This document shows, in pieces, positions 9,172 through 18,414 of a stretch of DNA of 64,000 nucleotides. The DNA is from Mesobaculum littorinae (GTDB lineage Bacteria; Pseudomonadota; Alphaproteobacteria; Rhodobacterales; Rhodobacteraceae): the NCBI RefSeq assembly GCF_004011175.1, contig NZ_RQXX01000003.1, positions 434,001-498,000 on the forward strand, in the 5' to 3' direction. The position numbers and the translations under genes are program-made. The notes below the pieces were generated by a model. That model saw only the letters and a list, made by a program, of their open reading frames with translations. It was not told the DNA's origin and did no database searches. Numbering within the stretch: the stretch's first letter is position 1; each line of letters starts with the position of its first letter.

Positions 9172-9289
9172 CCCGCGCCAAGCCCGCGCACCCGACGACC
9201 GGTTCCGGCGAATGGGACAGCGTGGTGAGGGCGTGGCGACCCTTGCCGCACTTGCCCTTGGCCCCAAGCGCCGCCGCTTTCGCGGGGGT

Positions 9290-10099
9290 TCAGTACGTGG
9301 GGTGGAACAGGCCACCGGGCGACAGGGTAAAGATCTCGACCCCGTCCGCCGTGACGCCGACCGAATGCTCGAACTGCGCCGACAGGGACTTGTCGCGGGT
9401 GACGGCGGTCCAGTCGTCGGCCAGCACCTTGGTTTCGGGACGTCCCAGGTTCACCATCGGCTCGATCGTGAAGAACATGCCCTCTTCCAGCACCGGGCCG
9501 GTGCCGGGGCGGCCGTAATGCAGCACGTTCGGCGGGGCGTGGAACACCCGGCCCAGCCCATGGCCGCAGAAATCGCGCACCACGCTCATGCGCTGGCCCT
9601 CGACATAGGACTGGATGGCGTGGCCGATGTCGCCGAAGGTGTTGCCGGGCTTCACCGCCTCGATCCCCTTCATCAGCGACTCGTGCGTCACCTCGATCAA
9701 CCGCTCGGCCTTGCGCCCCAGCTTGCCCGCGACATACATCCGGCTGCTGTCGCCGAACCAGCCATCGACGATGACGGTGATGTCGATGTTGAGGATGTCG
9801 CCGTCCTTGAGGCTCTTGCCCCCCGGAATGCCGTGGCAGACCACGTGGTTGACGGAAATGCAGCTTGCGTGCTGATACCCCTTGTAGCCGATCGTGGCCG
9901 AGGTCGCGCCGGCCTCGTCCACCCACTGGGTGATCAGCCGGTCAAGCTCACCCGTCGTCTGACCCGGCACCACGTGCGCCGCGATGTCGTCGAGAAGCCG
10001 CGCCGCCAGCGCGCCGGCGGCGTGCATCCCAGCGAAATCGCCGGCTTCGTAAATGCGAATGCCGTCCTTGGTCAGGCGGCCGCTTGTCACGTCGTCCAC
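9290..10099 (-). CDS. map: Methionine aminopeptidase, type I
   Basis: 269 residues from GTG 10099, preceded by AAGGAG with 8-base spacing. Metal ligands are visible in family order: ILNIDITVIVDGWFGDSS (two aspartates), CGHGLGRVFH (histidine), FFTIEPM and QFEHSVGV (two glutamates). The substrate-site histidine is in GYQHASCISVNHVVCHG. It removes N-terminal Met from nascent cytoplasmic proteins. No ATG fits; VDDVTSGRL is the natural N-terminus. Divergent from the molybdopterin-binding gene at 10284. Confidence 0.95.
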   Translation of the reverse strand: MDDVTSGRLTKDGIRIYEAGDFAGMHAAGALAARLLDDIAAHVVPGQTTGELDRLITQWVDEAGATSATIGYKGYQHASCISVNHVVCHGIPGGKSLKDGDILNIDITVIVDGWFGDSSRMYVAGKLGRKAERLIEVTHESLMKGIEAVKPGNTFGDIGHAIQSYVEGQRMSVVRDFCGHGLGRVFHAPPNVLHYGRPGTGPVLEEGMFFTIEPMVNLGRPETKVLADDWTAVTRDKSLSAQFEHSVGVTADGVEIFTLSPGGLFHPTY

Positions 10100-10283
10100 G
10101 AAAAAAACTCCTTGAATGGTCCCCAAGATAGGGCAGTTGACCCCGGATCGCCAGAGGGTCGGGCCGACGCCGGGCGGGGCGCATTGCCGCCCCTTGGACA
10201 CCCGCGGCCCGACGGCGTATAGCTGCCGCCACAACGTCGCCGTGCGCGCGGGCGCGCGGCCTCACAGGCCAAGGACAGACGGC

Positions 10284-11012
10284 ATGACCAACCCCACCGC
10301 CGCGATGCTGGTCGTCGGAGACGAGATCCTTTCGGGCCGCACCCGCGATTCCAACATGCACTTCCTCGCCGGCGAACTGACCAAGCATGGCGTCGATCTG
10401 GCCGAGGTGCGCATCGTGGCCGACCGCGCCGACGCGATCGTCGCCGCCGTGCGCGACCTGCACGACACCTATGATCACGTCTTCACCTCGGGCGGGATCG
10501 GCCCCACGCATGACGACATCACCGCGGATTGCATCGCGCAGGCGCTGGGGCGCAGCATCGACGTGCGCGACGACGCGCGCGCGCTTTTGCAGGCGCATTA
10601 CGACGGCCAGGGGAAAGAGCTGAACGCGGCCCGCCTGCGCATGGCCCGGATCCCCGAGGGGGCGACGCTGATCGACAACCCGGTGTCGGTCGCGCCCGGT
10701 TTCACGCTGGAGAACGTGCATGTCATGGCGGGGGTGCCGTCGGTATTCCAGGCGATGGTGGCCTCGGTCCTGCCGCGGATCACGGGCGGGGCGCCGCTGC
10801 TCAGCCAGTCGCTGCGGATCGAACGCGGCGAAGGCGACATTGCCGGGCCGCTGTCGGACCTGGCAGCGCAGTATCCCGACCTTCAGATGGGCTCTTACCC
10901 CTACGTGCAGAACGGCGCTTTCGGGGTGAACGTGGTGATCCGCGGCACCGACGCAGGCCGGATCAACACGGCCCTGACCACGCTGTCGGATCTGTTCGCG
11001 GGGCCCGCCTGA
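10284..11012 (+). CDS. Molybdopterin-binding-fold protein (MoCF/CinA N-terminal type)
   Basis: 242 residues. MLVVGDEILSGRTRDSN and FTSGGIGPTHDDIT are the conserved segments of the MoaB/MogA-like fold shared by CinA and related competence/damage-inducible proteins. The CinA C-terminal deamidase domain is absent, so this is the stand-alone form. Biochemical role is not settled from sequence; nucleotide or pterin chemistry is possible. AAGGA lies 8 bases upstream of ATG 10284. The stop overlaps the start of the acetyltransferase gene (TGATG), so the two are probably co-translated. Confidence 0.82.
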   Translation: MTNPTAAMLVVGDEILSGRTRDSNMHFLAGELTKHGVDLAEVRIVADRADAIVAAVRDLHDTYDHVFTSGGIGPTHDDITADCIAQALGRSIDVRDDARALLQAHYDGQGKELNAARLRMARIPEGATLIDNPVSVAPGFTLENVHVMAGVPSVFQAMVASVLPRITGGAPLLSQSLRIERGEGDIAGPLSDLAAQYPDLQMGSYPYVQNGAFGVNVVIRGTDAGRINTALTTLSDLFAGPA

Positions 11013-11761
11013 TGCAGCCCACGCCCGAGACGATCTATGCCGCGATGGAGGCTACGTGGCCGCCCGCCGCGCGTGAACGCCTTGGACCCTGGACCCTGCG
11101 CGACGGGCAGGGCGGCGGCAGCCGCGTCTCGGCCGCGACGGCCGAGGGCCCGGTCAGCGAACGCGACATCCACGCGGCGGTCGAGGCGATGCAGATGCGG
11201 GGCCAGCGGCCGCTTTTCGCCATCCGTCCGGGCGAAGAGATGCTGGACGAGATCCTCGATGCCTCGGGCTATGCCCTGTTCGATCCGGTGACTTTCTTCG
11301 CAGCCCCGGTGGGGGCGCTGTCGTTGCTCAGCCTGCCGCGCGCCGCCGCCTTCACGATATGGGAGCCGCTGGCCATCATGCTCGATATCTGGGGCGAGGG
11401 CGGTGTCGATGCCGCGCGCGTCGCGGTGATGGAGCGGGCGCCATGGCCCAAGGCCGCGATCTTCGGCCGTAGCGGCGACACGCCGGCGGGCGCGGCCTTT
11501 GTCGCGCTGCATGGCGACCTGGCGATGATCCACGCGGTCGAGGTACGGCAGGCCTCGCGCCGTCAGGGCACCGCTAGGCACATGCTGATCGAGGCAGGGC
11601 GCTGGGCCGAGGCGCAGGGCGCCCAGACGGTCGGGTTGGCCGTGCGGACGCAGAATGCCCCGGCGGTCGCGCTTTATACCGCGCTGGGGATGGCGCCCGT
11701 CGCGGGCTACCATTATCGCAAGGCCCCCGCGGTGCAGAACGGTCGGATCGCGGGCGCCTGA
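11012..11761 (+). CDS. GNAT-family N-acetyltransferase
   Basis: 249 residues. The C-terminal half carries the GNAT core: MIHAVEVRQASRRQGTARHM holds the acetyl-CoA pyrophosphate loop (R-R-Q-G-T-A), and NAPAVALYTALGM is the typical motif B. The N-terminal 110 residues look like a degenerate second GNAT half. Substrate unknown. The start ATG overlaps the stop of the upstream MoCF gene, indicating an operon of two. Confidence 0.82.
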   Translation: MQPTPETIYAAMEATWPPAARERLGPWTLRDGQGGGSRVSAATAEGPVSERDIHAAVEAMQMRGQRPLFAIRPGEEMLDEILDASGYALFDPVTFFAAPVGALSLLSLPRAAAFTIWEPLAIMLDIWGEGGVDAARVAVMERAPWPKAAIFGRSGDTPAGAAFVALHGDLAMIHAVEVRQASRRQGTARHMLIEAGRWAEAQGAQTVGLAVRTQNAPAVALYTALGMAPVAGYHYRKAPAVQNGRIAGA

Positions 11762-11957
11762 GGCCCGGGCCGAGGCGATCGGCCTGATCCCGCCGGTCCG
11801 GCGCAGGGTGGAAAAAACCGCATCCGCTTAACGCCTCGGTGGGCGATACTTTGGCATAGTGGCAACACATATCCGATTCGGATCAGGTATTTGCCGCCAA
11901 GATCGAACGATTCCGGCGAACGGGACGTTGAGGCAGGATTTCAACGCGAGCAAACCG

Positions 11958-12935
11958 ATGGTTTCCACCGGACGACCTTTCATTGCCGCCCTTTGCGCCA
12001 TGTCCGCCTGTCTGGGCGGGGGTGCCGCTGCGGCTTGGACGCCCGCGCAGCTGATGCCGCCCGGGGCGACGGTGACGGGGCAAACGGAATCCGGGCTCGA
12101 CAGTTATGCGATGCCGGTGGGCGGCTGGAGCCGCGCGGGCATCGACACGGTGACCGCCGAGGGTCGACTGGACCAACAGGCCTGGCGCACCGACACAGCC
12201 CCCGCCAGCACGCTGGATCTACTGGCTCCGATGCGCCGGGCCCTGCAGGATCAGGGATACGAAGTCGTCTTCGAATGCGAGGATACGGCCTGCGGCGGCT
12301 TCGATTTCCGCTATGGCACCAAGGTGCTGCCCGAACCCGACATGCATGTCGACCTCGGCGACTACCGCTATCTTGCCGCGCGACGGGGCACGGAGGATGC
12401 CGAGGATCTGGTCAGCCTGTTCGTCAGCCGGTCGCCCGGCGCAGGCTATATCCAGATCACCCGGCTGGACGAAGCCGCGGCCTCGGAACCCGGCAGCCTG
12501 GTCGCCTCGACCATGTCCCCCGGCGATCTGGTGTCCGGGGTTAAGCGTGATACGGCAAAGATGTCCGATATTGCTGCCCTGATCGAGGCGCAGGGCCGGG
12601 TTCCGCTGGATGATCTGGCGTTTTCCACGGGCTCCTACGCGCTGGGCCCGGGCGACTACGCATCGCTTTCCGCGCTGGCGGACTGGTTGAAGGCCGAGCC
12701 GTCGCGCCGCGTGGCGCTGGTCGGACATACCGACGACGAAGGGGCGCTGGACACGAATATCGCGCTGTCGAAACGCCGTGCCGCTTCGGTGCGCGACCGG
12801 CTCGTGTCGTCCTACGGGATCGAGGCGTCCCGGCTGGACGCCCGTGGCGTAGGCTATCTGGCCCCGCGCACCGCGAATGACAGCGATGCCGGGCGGTTGG
12901 CCAACCGCCGGGTCGAAGCGGTCCGCACGCAGTAG
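11958..12935 (+). CDS. OmpA-family outer-membrane/periplasmic protein
   Basis: 325 residues. Signal peptide at residues 1-24 or so (FIAALCAMSACLGGGAAAA). The middle contains a cysteine pair (VVFECEDTACGGFDF) that could form a disulfide. The C-terminal OmpA/MotB peptidoglycan-binding domain is clear: VALVGHTDDEG, SKRRAASVRDRL and RLANRRVEAV. It probably anchors the envelope to peptidoglycan. Start chosen at ATG 11958 because the signal peptide begins there. The final codons and stop are part of a 22-bp tandem duplication. Confidence 0.88.
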   Translation: MVSTGRPFIAALCAMSACLGGGAAAAWTPAQLMPPGATVTGQTESGLDSYAMPVGGWSRAGIDTVTAEGRLDQQAWRTDTAPASTLDLLAPMRRALQDQGYEVVFECEDTACGGFDFRYGTKVLPEPDMHVDLGDYRYLAARRGTEDAEDLVSLFVSRSPGAGYIQITRLDEAAASEPGSLVASTMSPGDLVSGVKRDTAKMSDIAALIEAQGRVPLDDLAFSTGSYALGPGDYASLSALADWLKAEPSRRVALVGHTDDEGALDTNIALSKRRAASVRDRLVSSYGIEASRLDARGVGYLAPRTANDSDAGRLANRRVEAVRTQ

Positions 12936-12958
12936 GGAAGCGGTCCGCACGCAGTAGG
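12915..12958. repeat. Perfect tandem duplication, 2 x 22 bp
   Basis: Copy 1 (12915-12936) spans the last six codons and stop of the OmpA gene; copy 2 (12937-12958) follows immediately and is identical. Each begins GAAGCGGTCC and ends CAGTAGG. The unit is not a multiple of three, so readthrough would change frame. Confidence 0.95.
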
Positions 12959-13065
12959 TCGGACGCCGTTGGACGGCTGCGGGCCCCGAACAAGGCCCGT
13001 CACGCGGGGCTGTCGCCCGGCTCCCCTGACTATCATGACGTATCCGATTGGCCCGTTGGCCCGGC

Positions 13066-13096
13066 AATAAAAAACGGGCGGGCCGCAGCCCGCCCG
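13066..13096 (-). terminator. Rho-independent terminator of the lysR gene
   Basis: Perfect 9-bp stem CGGGCGGGC/GCCCGCCCG (13075-13083 with 13088-13096) and a 4-base loop. On the minus strand it is followed by TTTTTTATT. It lies 44 bases past the LysR stop. Confidence 0.93.
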
Positions 13097-13139
13097 AGTT
13101 GGGCACAACAGGAACGCGGTGCGCACCCGAGGGAAGTGG

Positions 13140-14045
13140 TTACCAGCGGTCGGGACCTTTCTCGGCAAAGGTGTAGACCAGGAAATCGATGAAGGCGCGG
13201 ACCTTGGGCTGGGTGAACCGGCCCGGAGGATAGACCGCGTAGATGCCATGCGTTTCGACAGGCAGGTCGGGGATCGCCTCTTCGACGAGACCCTTTTCCA
13301 GCGCCTCTGCACAGAGAAAGCTGGGCAGGTAGGCGATGCCAAGGCCCGAGATCGCGGCGTTCAGCAGCGATTGCCCGTCGTTCACCGACAGCCAGCCCGC
13401 GGTGCGCACCTGCCGCTTTTCGCCCGAGGGCGCGGTCAGCTTCCACACCGCGCCGTTGGAATGGCTGGAATAATGCAGCAGCTTGTGGTCGTTCAGGTCG
13501 TCGATCTTCATCGGGCGGCCGTATTTCTGGAAATACGACGGCGCGCCGATCATCCGCTTCGTCGTCTCGGTCAGCTTGCGCGCCCGCAGCGACGAATCCT
13601 CGAGCTCGCCGATCCGCACCGCCATGTCGAAGCCTTCGGAGATCAGCTCGACATAGCGGTTGTCGAGGACCATGTTGACGGTGATGTCGGGAAATTCCTG
13701 CAGGAAATCGCCCAGCACGGGCGACAGGTGGTTCACGCCGAAATCGGTGGCGACGCTGATCCGCAACAGGCCCGAGGGCGCGGACTGCATCGAGGTGACA
13801 AGGCTGTCCGCCTCGCCGGCATCGTTCAGCACCCGCCGGGCGCGGTCGTAATAGGCCAGCCCGATCTCGGTCGGACTGACGCGCCTGGTCGTGCGGTTCA
13901 GAAGCCGGGCACCCAGCCGGGCCTCAAGCGAACTGACATGCTTGGACACGGCGGATTTCGAAATGCCCATCTTCTTGGCCGCGTCGGTAAAGCCGCCCTG
14001 GTCCACGACCGTGGCAAAGGCCTCCATTTCGGTCAGTCTGTCCAT
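13140..14045 (-). CDS. LysR-family transcriptional regulator
   Basis: 301 residues. N-terminal winged HTH (residues about 3-60: FATVVDQGGFTDAAKKMGIS, then KSAVSKHVSSLEARLGARLL), followed by a periplasmic-binding-like effector domain of the CrgA subgroup (LRISVATDFGVNHLSPVL). It binds DNA as a tetramer and responds to a small effector, which is unknown here. No divergent metabolic gene lies next to it in the window, so the target cannot be deduced. A strong terminator follows. Confidence 0.92.
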   Translation of the reverse strand: MDRLTEMEAFATVVDQGGFTDAAKKMGISKSAVSKHVSSLEARLGARLLNRTTRRVSPTEIGLAYYDRARRVLNDAGEADSLVTSMQSAPSGLLRISVATDFGVNHLSPVLGDFLQEFPDITVNMVLDNRYVELISEGFDMAVRIGELEDSSLRARKLTETTKRMIGAPSYFQKYGRPMKIDDLNDHKLLHYSSHSNGAVWKLTAPSGEKRQVRTAGWLSVNDGQSLLNAAISGLGIAYLPSFLCAEALEKGLVEEAIPDLPVETHGIYAVYPPGRFTQPKVRAFIDFLVYTFAEKGPDRW

Positions 14046-14204
14046 AGCTCGATATCCGTCCTCGCCTTGCAGGAACGGATATGGCCGTCAATTCGGGCGA
14101 GTTTGTGGAGAGCGACCGACAATATAGCGGTTTTACCCGGATCGTGCCGGGCAGCGAAACGCATGCGTCGCGACCCCATCCCGTAGCCCCGCCCCGCGCC
14201 CTCG

Positions 14205-14591
14205 TCAGGCGGTGTCGCGACAGTGTCGCCGGAACGCGCGCTTCAGAAGGTCGAGTTCGGACCGCAAGAGGTCCAGTTCGGCCCGCAGGTCGCCGGCCAG
14301 CGCCTCGCCCGCGGCGACGGCGAAATCGGCCACGCGCTCGCCCGTCTGGCGGTCGACGATCATGAAGGTCTGGACCCCGTCGCTCAGCGCCTCGGCGGGG
14401 ATCGGGGCGCGCAGGGCCCAGATCTCGGGCGTGTCGGGATGAGGGCGCAGGTCCACGTCGCGCAGCACCTGGTCGCGGTAGGTGACGGACAGCTCGGGCG
14501 CGGGGGCATCGGCCGCGGCGCCCAGGCGCTGCAACCGCCCCTCCCAGACGCCCGCGATCAGGCGGGTCTTGGTCACCAGAAGCTCGGTCAT
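14205..14591 (-). CDS. Conserved hypothetical protein, last gene of the ilvD run
   Basis: 128 residues, not recognised by domain. Predicted soluble beta-rich N-terminal part, then a C-terminal heptad segment LRAELDLLRSELDLLKRAF that looks like a short coiled coil for oligomerisation. It follows the DUF6478-like gene by 17 bases on the same strand and probably belongs to the ilvD transcript. The closeness to ilvD may be positional rather than functional. Confidence 0.7.
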   Translation of the reverse strand: MTELLVTKTRLIAGVWEGRLQRLGAAADAPAPELSVTYRDQVLRDVDLRPHPDTPEIWALRAPIPAEALSDGVQTFMIVDRQTGERVADFAVAAGEALAGDLRAELDLLRSELDLLKRAFRRHCRDTA

Positions 14592-14608
14592 GCCATGGCC
14601 CTTTCGGC

Positions 14609-15436
14609 TTACATCTCGGCCCGGGGGCGCCGGTTGAGCGTCACGTCACGCAGCACGACGCCCATCATCCCGGGATCTTCGAAGATCAGGTCGACCCAGA
14701 TCCGCTCGATCCGGCGTTCGTTCAGCTGCAGGTAGGCAAGGTCGAACTCGGCCACCCTCTCGCGGTCGCCCGGCGGCAGGCGCTGGACCATCTGGTCGCT
14801 GTTGGGCCCGTGCTTGATGTTCAGCCGGGCCAGGATCGTCAGCGGCGTTTCCGCGTCGACAAAGGCCGAAAGCTGCACGATGTGCCGCCGCCGCAGGCCC
14901 TTTGCGGCGGCCTCGGGCAGGGTCAGCGCGAGGCTGAGGAACGAGCCGCGGAATCCGAACACGTCCAGCCGCAGGCCATAGGGCGCAAGGTCGCTTTCCG
15001 AGGTGTTGCGCACCTGCCGGACCGTGATCTCCGACAGCGGGCAATCGTGAAACAGCGTCGCTTCGCCATCCAGCGCGGTGCCCGTGGGCACGTCCGCCGC
15101 CCCGCGGACCAGCAAGGGCCCGCGCCAGAGGTCGGGGCGATAGGCCCAGTCGGCACCCGGCGGGCGGCGCATCGCGTTCGACCCCACCATCGGCAGCGTC
15201 AGCCGGCTGTCGGCGACGTAGATCACCCGATCCACCCGGCGCCGCAGCGCAAGGGCCTGCTGTCGCAGGTGCCGCAATGCGCCTAGGTCCAGCGCGGCGG
15301 CGGCTTCGGCCAGACCCCGCCAGCGCCTGAGCGACCGGCGCTCAAGGAACCGGTCGAACGCGACGCGCGGCCCGCTGCGGGCCCCCGGTGCGGGGCGGAC
15401 CGTGTCAGACGCGCGGTCTGTCTTCGGCTCGGCCAT
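14609..15436 (-). CDS. Conserved protein of Rhodobacteraceae (DUF6478-like)
   Basis: 275 residues. No catalytic motif seen. The N-terminus is basic (FLERRSLRRWRGL) and the rest is beta-rich, with DVFGFRGSFLSLALTLPEA and MMGVVLRDVTLNRRPR. I believe this matches a domain of unknown function confined to this bacterial family (DUF6478), but that label is from memory. Start ATG 15436 lies 18 bases after the ilvD stop; the long open frame upstream is the ilvD antiframe. Likely co-transcribed with ilvD. Confidence 0.72.
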   Translation of the reverse strand: MAEPKTDRASDTVRPAPGARSGPRVAFDRFLERRSLRRWRGLAEAAAALDLGALRHLRQQALALRRRVDRVIYVADSRLTLPMVGSNAMRRPPGADWAYRPDLWRGPLLVRGAADVPTGTALDGEATLFHDCPLSEITVRQVRNTSESDLAPYGLRLDVFGFRGSFLSLALTLPEAAAKGLRRRHIVQLSAFVDAETPLTILARLNIKHGPNSDQMVQRLPPGDRERVAEFDLAYLQLNERRIERIWVDLIFEDPGMMGVVLRDVTLNRRPRAEM

Positions 15437-15453
15437 CCGCCCCGGTCTCCCTC

Positions 15454-17217
15454 TCAGAGGTCCATGTAGACGTGGGTTTCCTGCGCCGCGCCCGGATGCG
15501 TCACGGCACCCTTGTAGGTCGGGCCGACCAGCTGGGCATATTTCCACAGCGCGCCGCTTTGGTAGTTCGTGGGTTTCGACCCCGTCCATTCGGCCCGGCG
15601 GCGGTCCATCTCCTCGTCCGGCAGGTCGACCGAGATTTCGCCCTTCACCGCGTCGATGGTGATGACGTCGCCGTCCTTCAGCAGCGCGATGGGGCCGCCC
15701 TGCGCCGCCTCGGGGCCGACATGCCCCACGCAGAAGCCGCGGGTCGCGCCGGAGAAGCGACCGTCGGTGATCAGCGCGACCTTCTTGCCCATGCCCTGAC
15801 CCGACAGGGCGGCGGTGGTGGCCAGCATCTCGCGCATGCCGGGGCCGCCGGCGGGGCCCTCGTTGCGGATGACCAGCACCTCGCCTTCCTTGTAGGAGCG
15901 TGCCTTGACCGCCTCGAACGCGTCTTCCTCGCATTCGAATACCCGCGCGGGGCCCGAGAAGACCTGTTCCTCGGCCGACATGCCGGCGACCTTCACGATC
16001 GCGCCCTCGGGCGCCACGTTGCCCTTCAGGCCCACGACGCCGCCGGTCTTGGTGATCGGGTTCGACACCTGGTGGATCACCCGGCCATCGGCTTCGCGCG
16101 TGGTGCGGTCCAGTTCCTCGCCGATGCTGCGGCCGCTGGCCGTCATGCAATCCTCGTGGATCAGGCCGGCCTTGCGCAGCTCCTTCATCACCACGGGCAG
16201 GCCGCCCGCGTCGTAAAGGTCCTTGGCCACGAACTGGCCGCCGGGCTTGAGGTCGACGAAATAGGGCGTGTCGCGGAAGATCTCGCAGACGTCCTCAAGG
16301 TAGAACTCGATCCCCGCCTCGTGCGCGATGGCGGGCAGGTGCAGGCCCGCGTTGGTCGACCCGCCGGTGCAGGCCACGACCCGCGCCGCGTTCTCGAGGC
16401 TCTTGCGGGTGACGACGTCGCGGGCGCGGATGTTCTTCTCGATCAGGTTCAGCACCGCCTGGCCCGACGCCTCGCCATACTGGTCGCGGCTTTCATAGGG
16501 TGCGGGCGCGCCGGAGGAGTTGAACAGCGCCAGCCCGATCGCCTCGCTCACGCAGGCCATGGTGTTGGCGGTGAACTGGCCGCCGCAGGCCCCGGCCGAG
16601 GGACAGGCGACGCGTTCCAGCACGGCAAGCGCGGCATCCGACAGGGTGCCGTTCTGGTGCCGGCCCACGGCTTCGAACATGTCCTGCACGGTCAGGTCGC
16701 GGGTGGCGAAGTCTTCCGGCACGTCGGCGCCCGACGGCACCTTGCCCGGCAGAATCGAACCACCGTAGATGAACACGGACGGCGTGTTCAGCCGCACCAT
16801 CGCCATCATCATACCCGGCAGTGACTTGTCGCAGCCCGCAAGCCCCACGATCGCGTCGTAGCAATGCCCGCGCATCGTCAGCTCGACCGTGTCGGCGATG
16901 GCTTCGCGCGAGGCCAGCGACGAGCGCATGCCTTCGTGTCCCATGGCGATGCCGTCGGTCACGGTGATCGTGGTGAATTCGCGCGGCGTGCCGCCGGCGG
17001 CCTTCACCCCCAGTTTCACCGCCTGCGCCTGGCGGCTGAGCGAGATGTTGCAGGGCGCGGCTTCGTTCCAGCAGGTGGCGACGCCGATCAGCGGCTGCCC
17101 GATCTCTTCTTCCGACATGCCCATGGCATAGTAATACGACCGGTGCGGCGCCCGGGCGGGTCCTTCGGTCACGTGGCGGCTGGGCAAGCGGGATTTGTCG
17201 GTCTTGCGCTTGAGCAT
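15454..17217 (-). CDS. ilvD: Dihydroxy-acid dehydratase
   Basis: 587 residues. Catalyses dehydration of 2,3-dihydroxy acids to 2-oxo acids in valine, leucine and isoleucine synthesis. Fe-S ligand cysteines are visible in [23 protein letters not shown] and [14 protein letters not shown], and the C-terminal [13 protein letters not shown] segment is intact. The start at 17217 ([10 protein letters not shown]) has GGAGG about 8 bases upstream. Heads a three-gene minus-strand run with the DUF6478-like gene and the 128-residue protein. Confidence 0.97.
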   Translation of the reverse strand: MLKRKTDKSRLPSRHVTEGPARAPHRSYYYAMGMSEEEIGQPLIGVATCWNEAAPCNISLSRQAQAVKLGVKAAGGTPREFTTITVTDGIAMGHEGMRSSLASREAIADTVELTMRGHCYDAIVGLAGCDKSLPGMMMAMVRLNTPSVFIYGGSILPGKVPSGADVPEDFATRDLTVQDMFEAVGRHQNGTLSDAALAVLERVACPSAGACGGQFTANTMACVSEAIGLALFNSSGAPAPYESRDQYGEASGQAVLNLIEKNIRARDVVTRKSLENAARVVACTGGSTNAGLHLPAIAHEAGIEFYLEDVCEIFRDTPYFVDLKPGGQFVAKDLYDAGGLPVVMKELRKAGLIHEDCMTASGRSIGEELDRTTREADGRVIHQVSNPITKTGGVVGLKGNVAPEGAIVKVAGMSAEEQVFSGPARVFECEEDAFEAVKARSYKEGEVLVIRNEGPAGGPGMREMLATTAALSGQGMGKKVALITDGRFSGATRGFCVGHVGPEAAQGGPIALLKDGDVITIDAVKGEISVDLPDEEMDRRRAEWTGSKPTNYQSGALWKYAQLVGPTYKGAVTHPGAAQETHVYMDL

Positions 17218-17370
17218 CGGGGCGTCCTCCATCCTCTGGCGTGACTCGGCATAGGCGACCGGAGGGCCGTTCACAAGTGGGGCGGCACCTGTGCCCGAGG
17301 GCGGGTGCATTGCGCGCGGGGACCCCGGCGGCTATGCGTGGATCACCCGCCGCCGATGGAAAGACGTCTC

Positions 17371-18360
17371 ATGCCCGCAGGATCCCCCCCGGACCGGCCG
17401 CCCCAGGGCGACGCCCCGCCGGCGATGCCCGCAGGCCCCTCGGGTCCGCTGCGCACGGTGGTCTTCGACCTCTACGTGCGTCCGGCGCAGCGCCATCCGG
17501 CGATCTGGCGGCTGCTGCTTGGCCTCGTGCTGTGCCTTGGCGTCTACGTGGCCTGGATCGCGGTGACGCTGTTCGTCTCCGCCGCCGTCTGGCCCGACCG
17601 TGATTTCTGGGGAGTGGCCGAGGCTGTCGCCGTGCCCGAGCTTCCGGTTTCGACCCTGATCCTGATGGCCACCTTCGCGGGCATGGCGCTGGGGCCGATG
17701 ATCGCGGCGCGGCTGTTGCAGGGGCGCAGGCCCGGCACGCTGTTCGGGCCCGCCCGGCGGCTGCTGCGCGACTTCGTGCTGGGCGCGGGCACGGTGATCG
17801 CCGTCTACCTTCCCGCGCTCGCGCTCTGGGCGCTGGTCTTCGACGCGCGGCCGAACCTCGCGCCCGCGACATGGGTGGCTCTGCTGCCGCTGTCGGCGCT
17901 GGGCCTGCTGATCCAGACCGGCGCGGAAGAGATCCTGTTCCGCGGCTACCTGGGCCAGCAACTGGCGGCACGGTTCCGCAGCCCGGCGATCTGGCTTCTG
18001 GTGCCCGCGCTGCTGTTCGGCGCGCTGCATTACGACCCGGTTTCGGCCGGGGCGAACACGCTGGCGGTCGTGGCATCGGCCGCGCTTTTCGGCCTTCTCG
18101 CGGCGGACCTCGTGCGGGTCTCGGGCGGGCTGGGGGCCAGCTGGGGCATGCATTTCGCCAATAACGCCGTGGCGCTTCTGGTGCTGACGACGCAAGGGTC
18201 GATCACCGGGCTGTCGTTGTGGCTGACGCCCTACGCGCTGGACGACGAAGGCCCGCTGCGCTGGCTGATGCTGGGCGACGCGGTGCTGATCACGCTGATC
18301 TGGGCCGTGCTTCGGTGGCGGCTGACACGATTGCATTCACGGCGCGCGGGCTCTATCTGA
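17371..18360 (+). CDS. CPBP-family intramembrane metalloprotease
   Basis: 329 residues with about eight hydrophobic segments. The Abi/CPBP motifs are present: AEEILFRGYLGQ (EExxxR), FGALHYDP (FxxxH) and HFANN (HxxxN), which bind the active-site metal inside the membrane. Members include prenyl-protein CAAX proteases and bacteriocin-immunity proteins; the substrate here is unknown. Proline-rich cytoplasmic N-terminus (residues 1-30). ATG 17371 has GGAAAG upstream; 17356 is an alternative start. Located 54 bases before accD on the same strand. Confidence 0.88.
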   Translation: MPAGSPPDRPPQGDAPPAMPAGPSGPLRTVVFDLYVRPAQRHPAIWRLLLGLVLCLGVYVAWIAVTLFVSAAVWPDRDFWGVAEAVAVPELPVSTLILMATFAGMALGPMIAARLLQGRRPGTLFGPARRLLRDFVLGAGTVIAVYLPALALWALVFDARPNLAPATWVALLPLSALGLLIQTGAEEILFRGYLGQQLAARFRSPAIWLLVPALLFGALHYDPVSAGANTLAVVASAALFGLLAADLVRVSGGLGASWGMHFANNAVALLVLTTQGSITGLSLWLTPYALDDEGPLRWLMLGDAVLITLIWAVLRWRLTRLHSRRAGSI

Positions 18361-18414
18361 CCGCGACGGGCCGGTGACGGCTTCGGAGGACGCCTCGAAG
18401 AGGAGACTGCGGCG

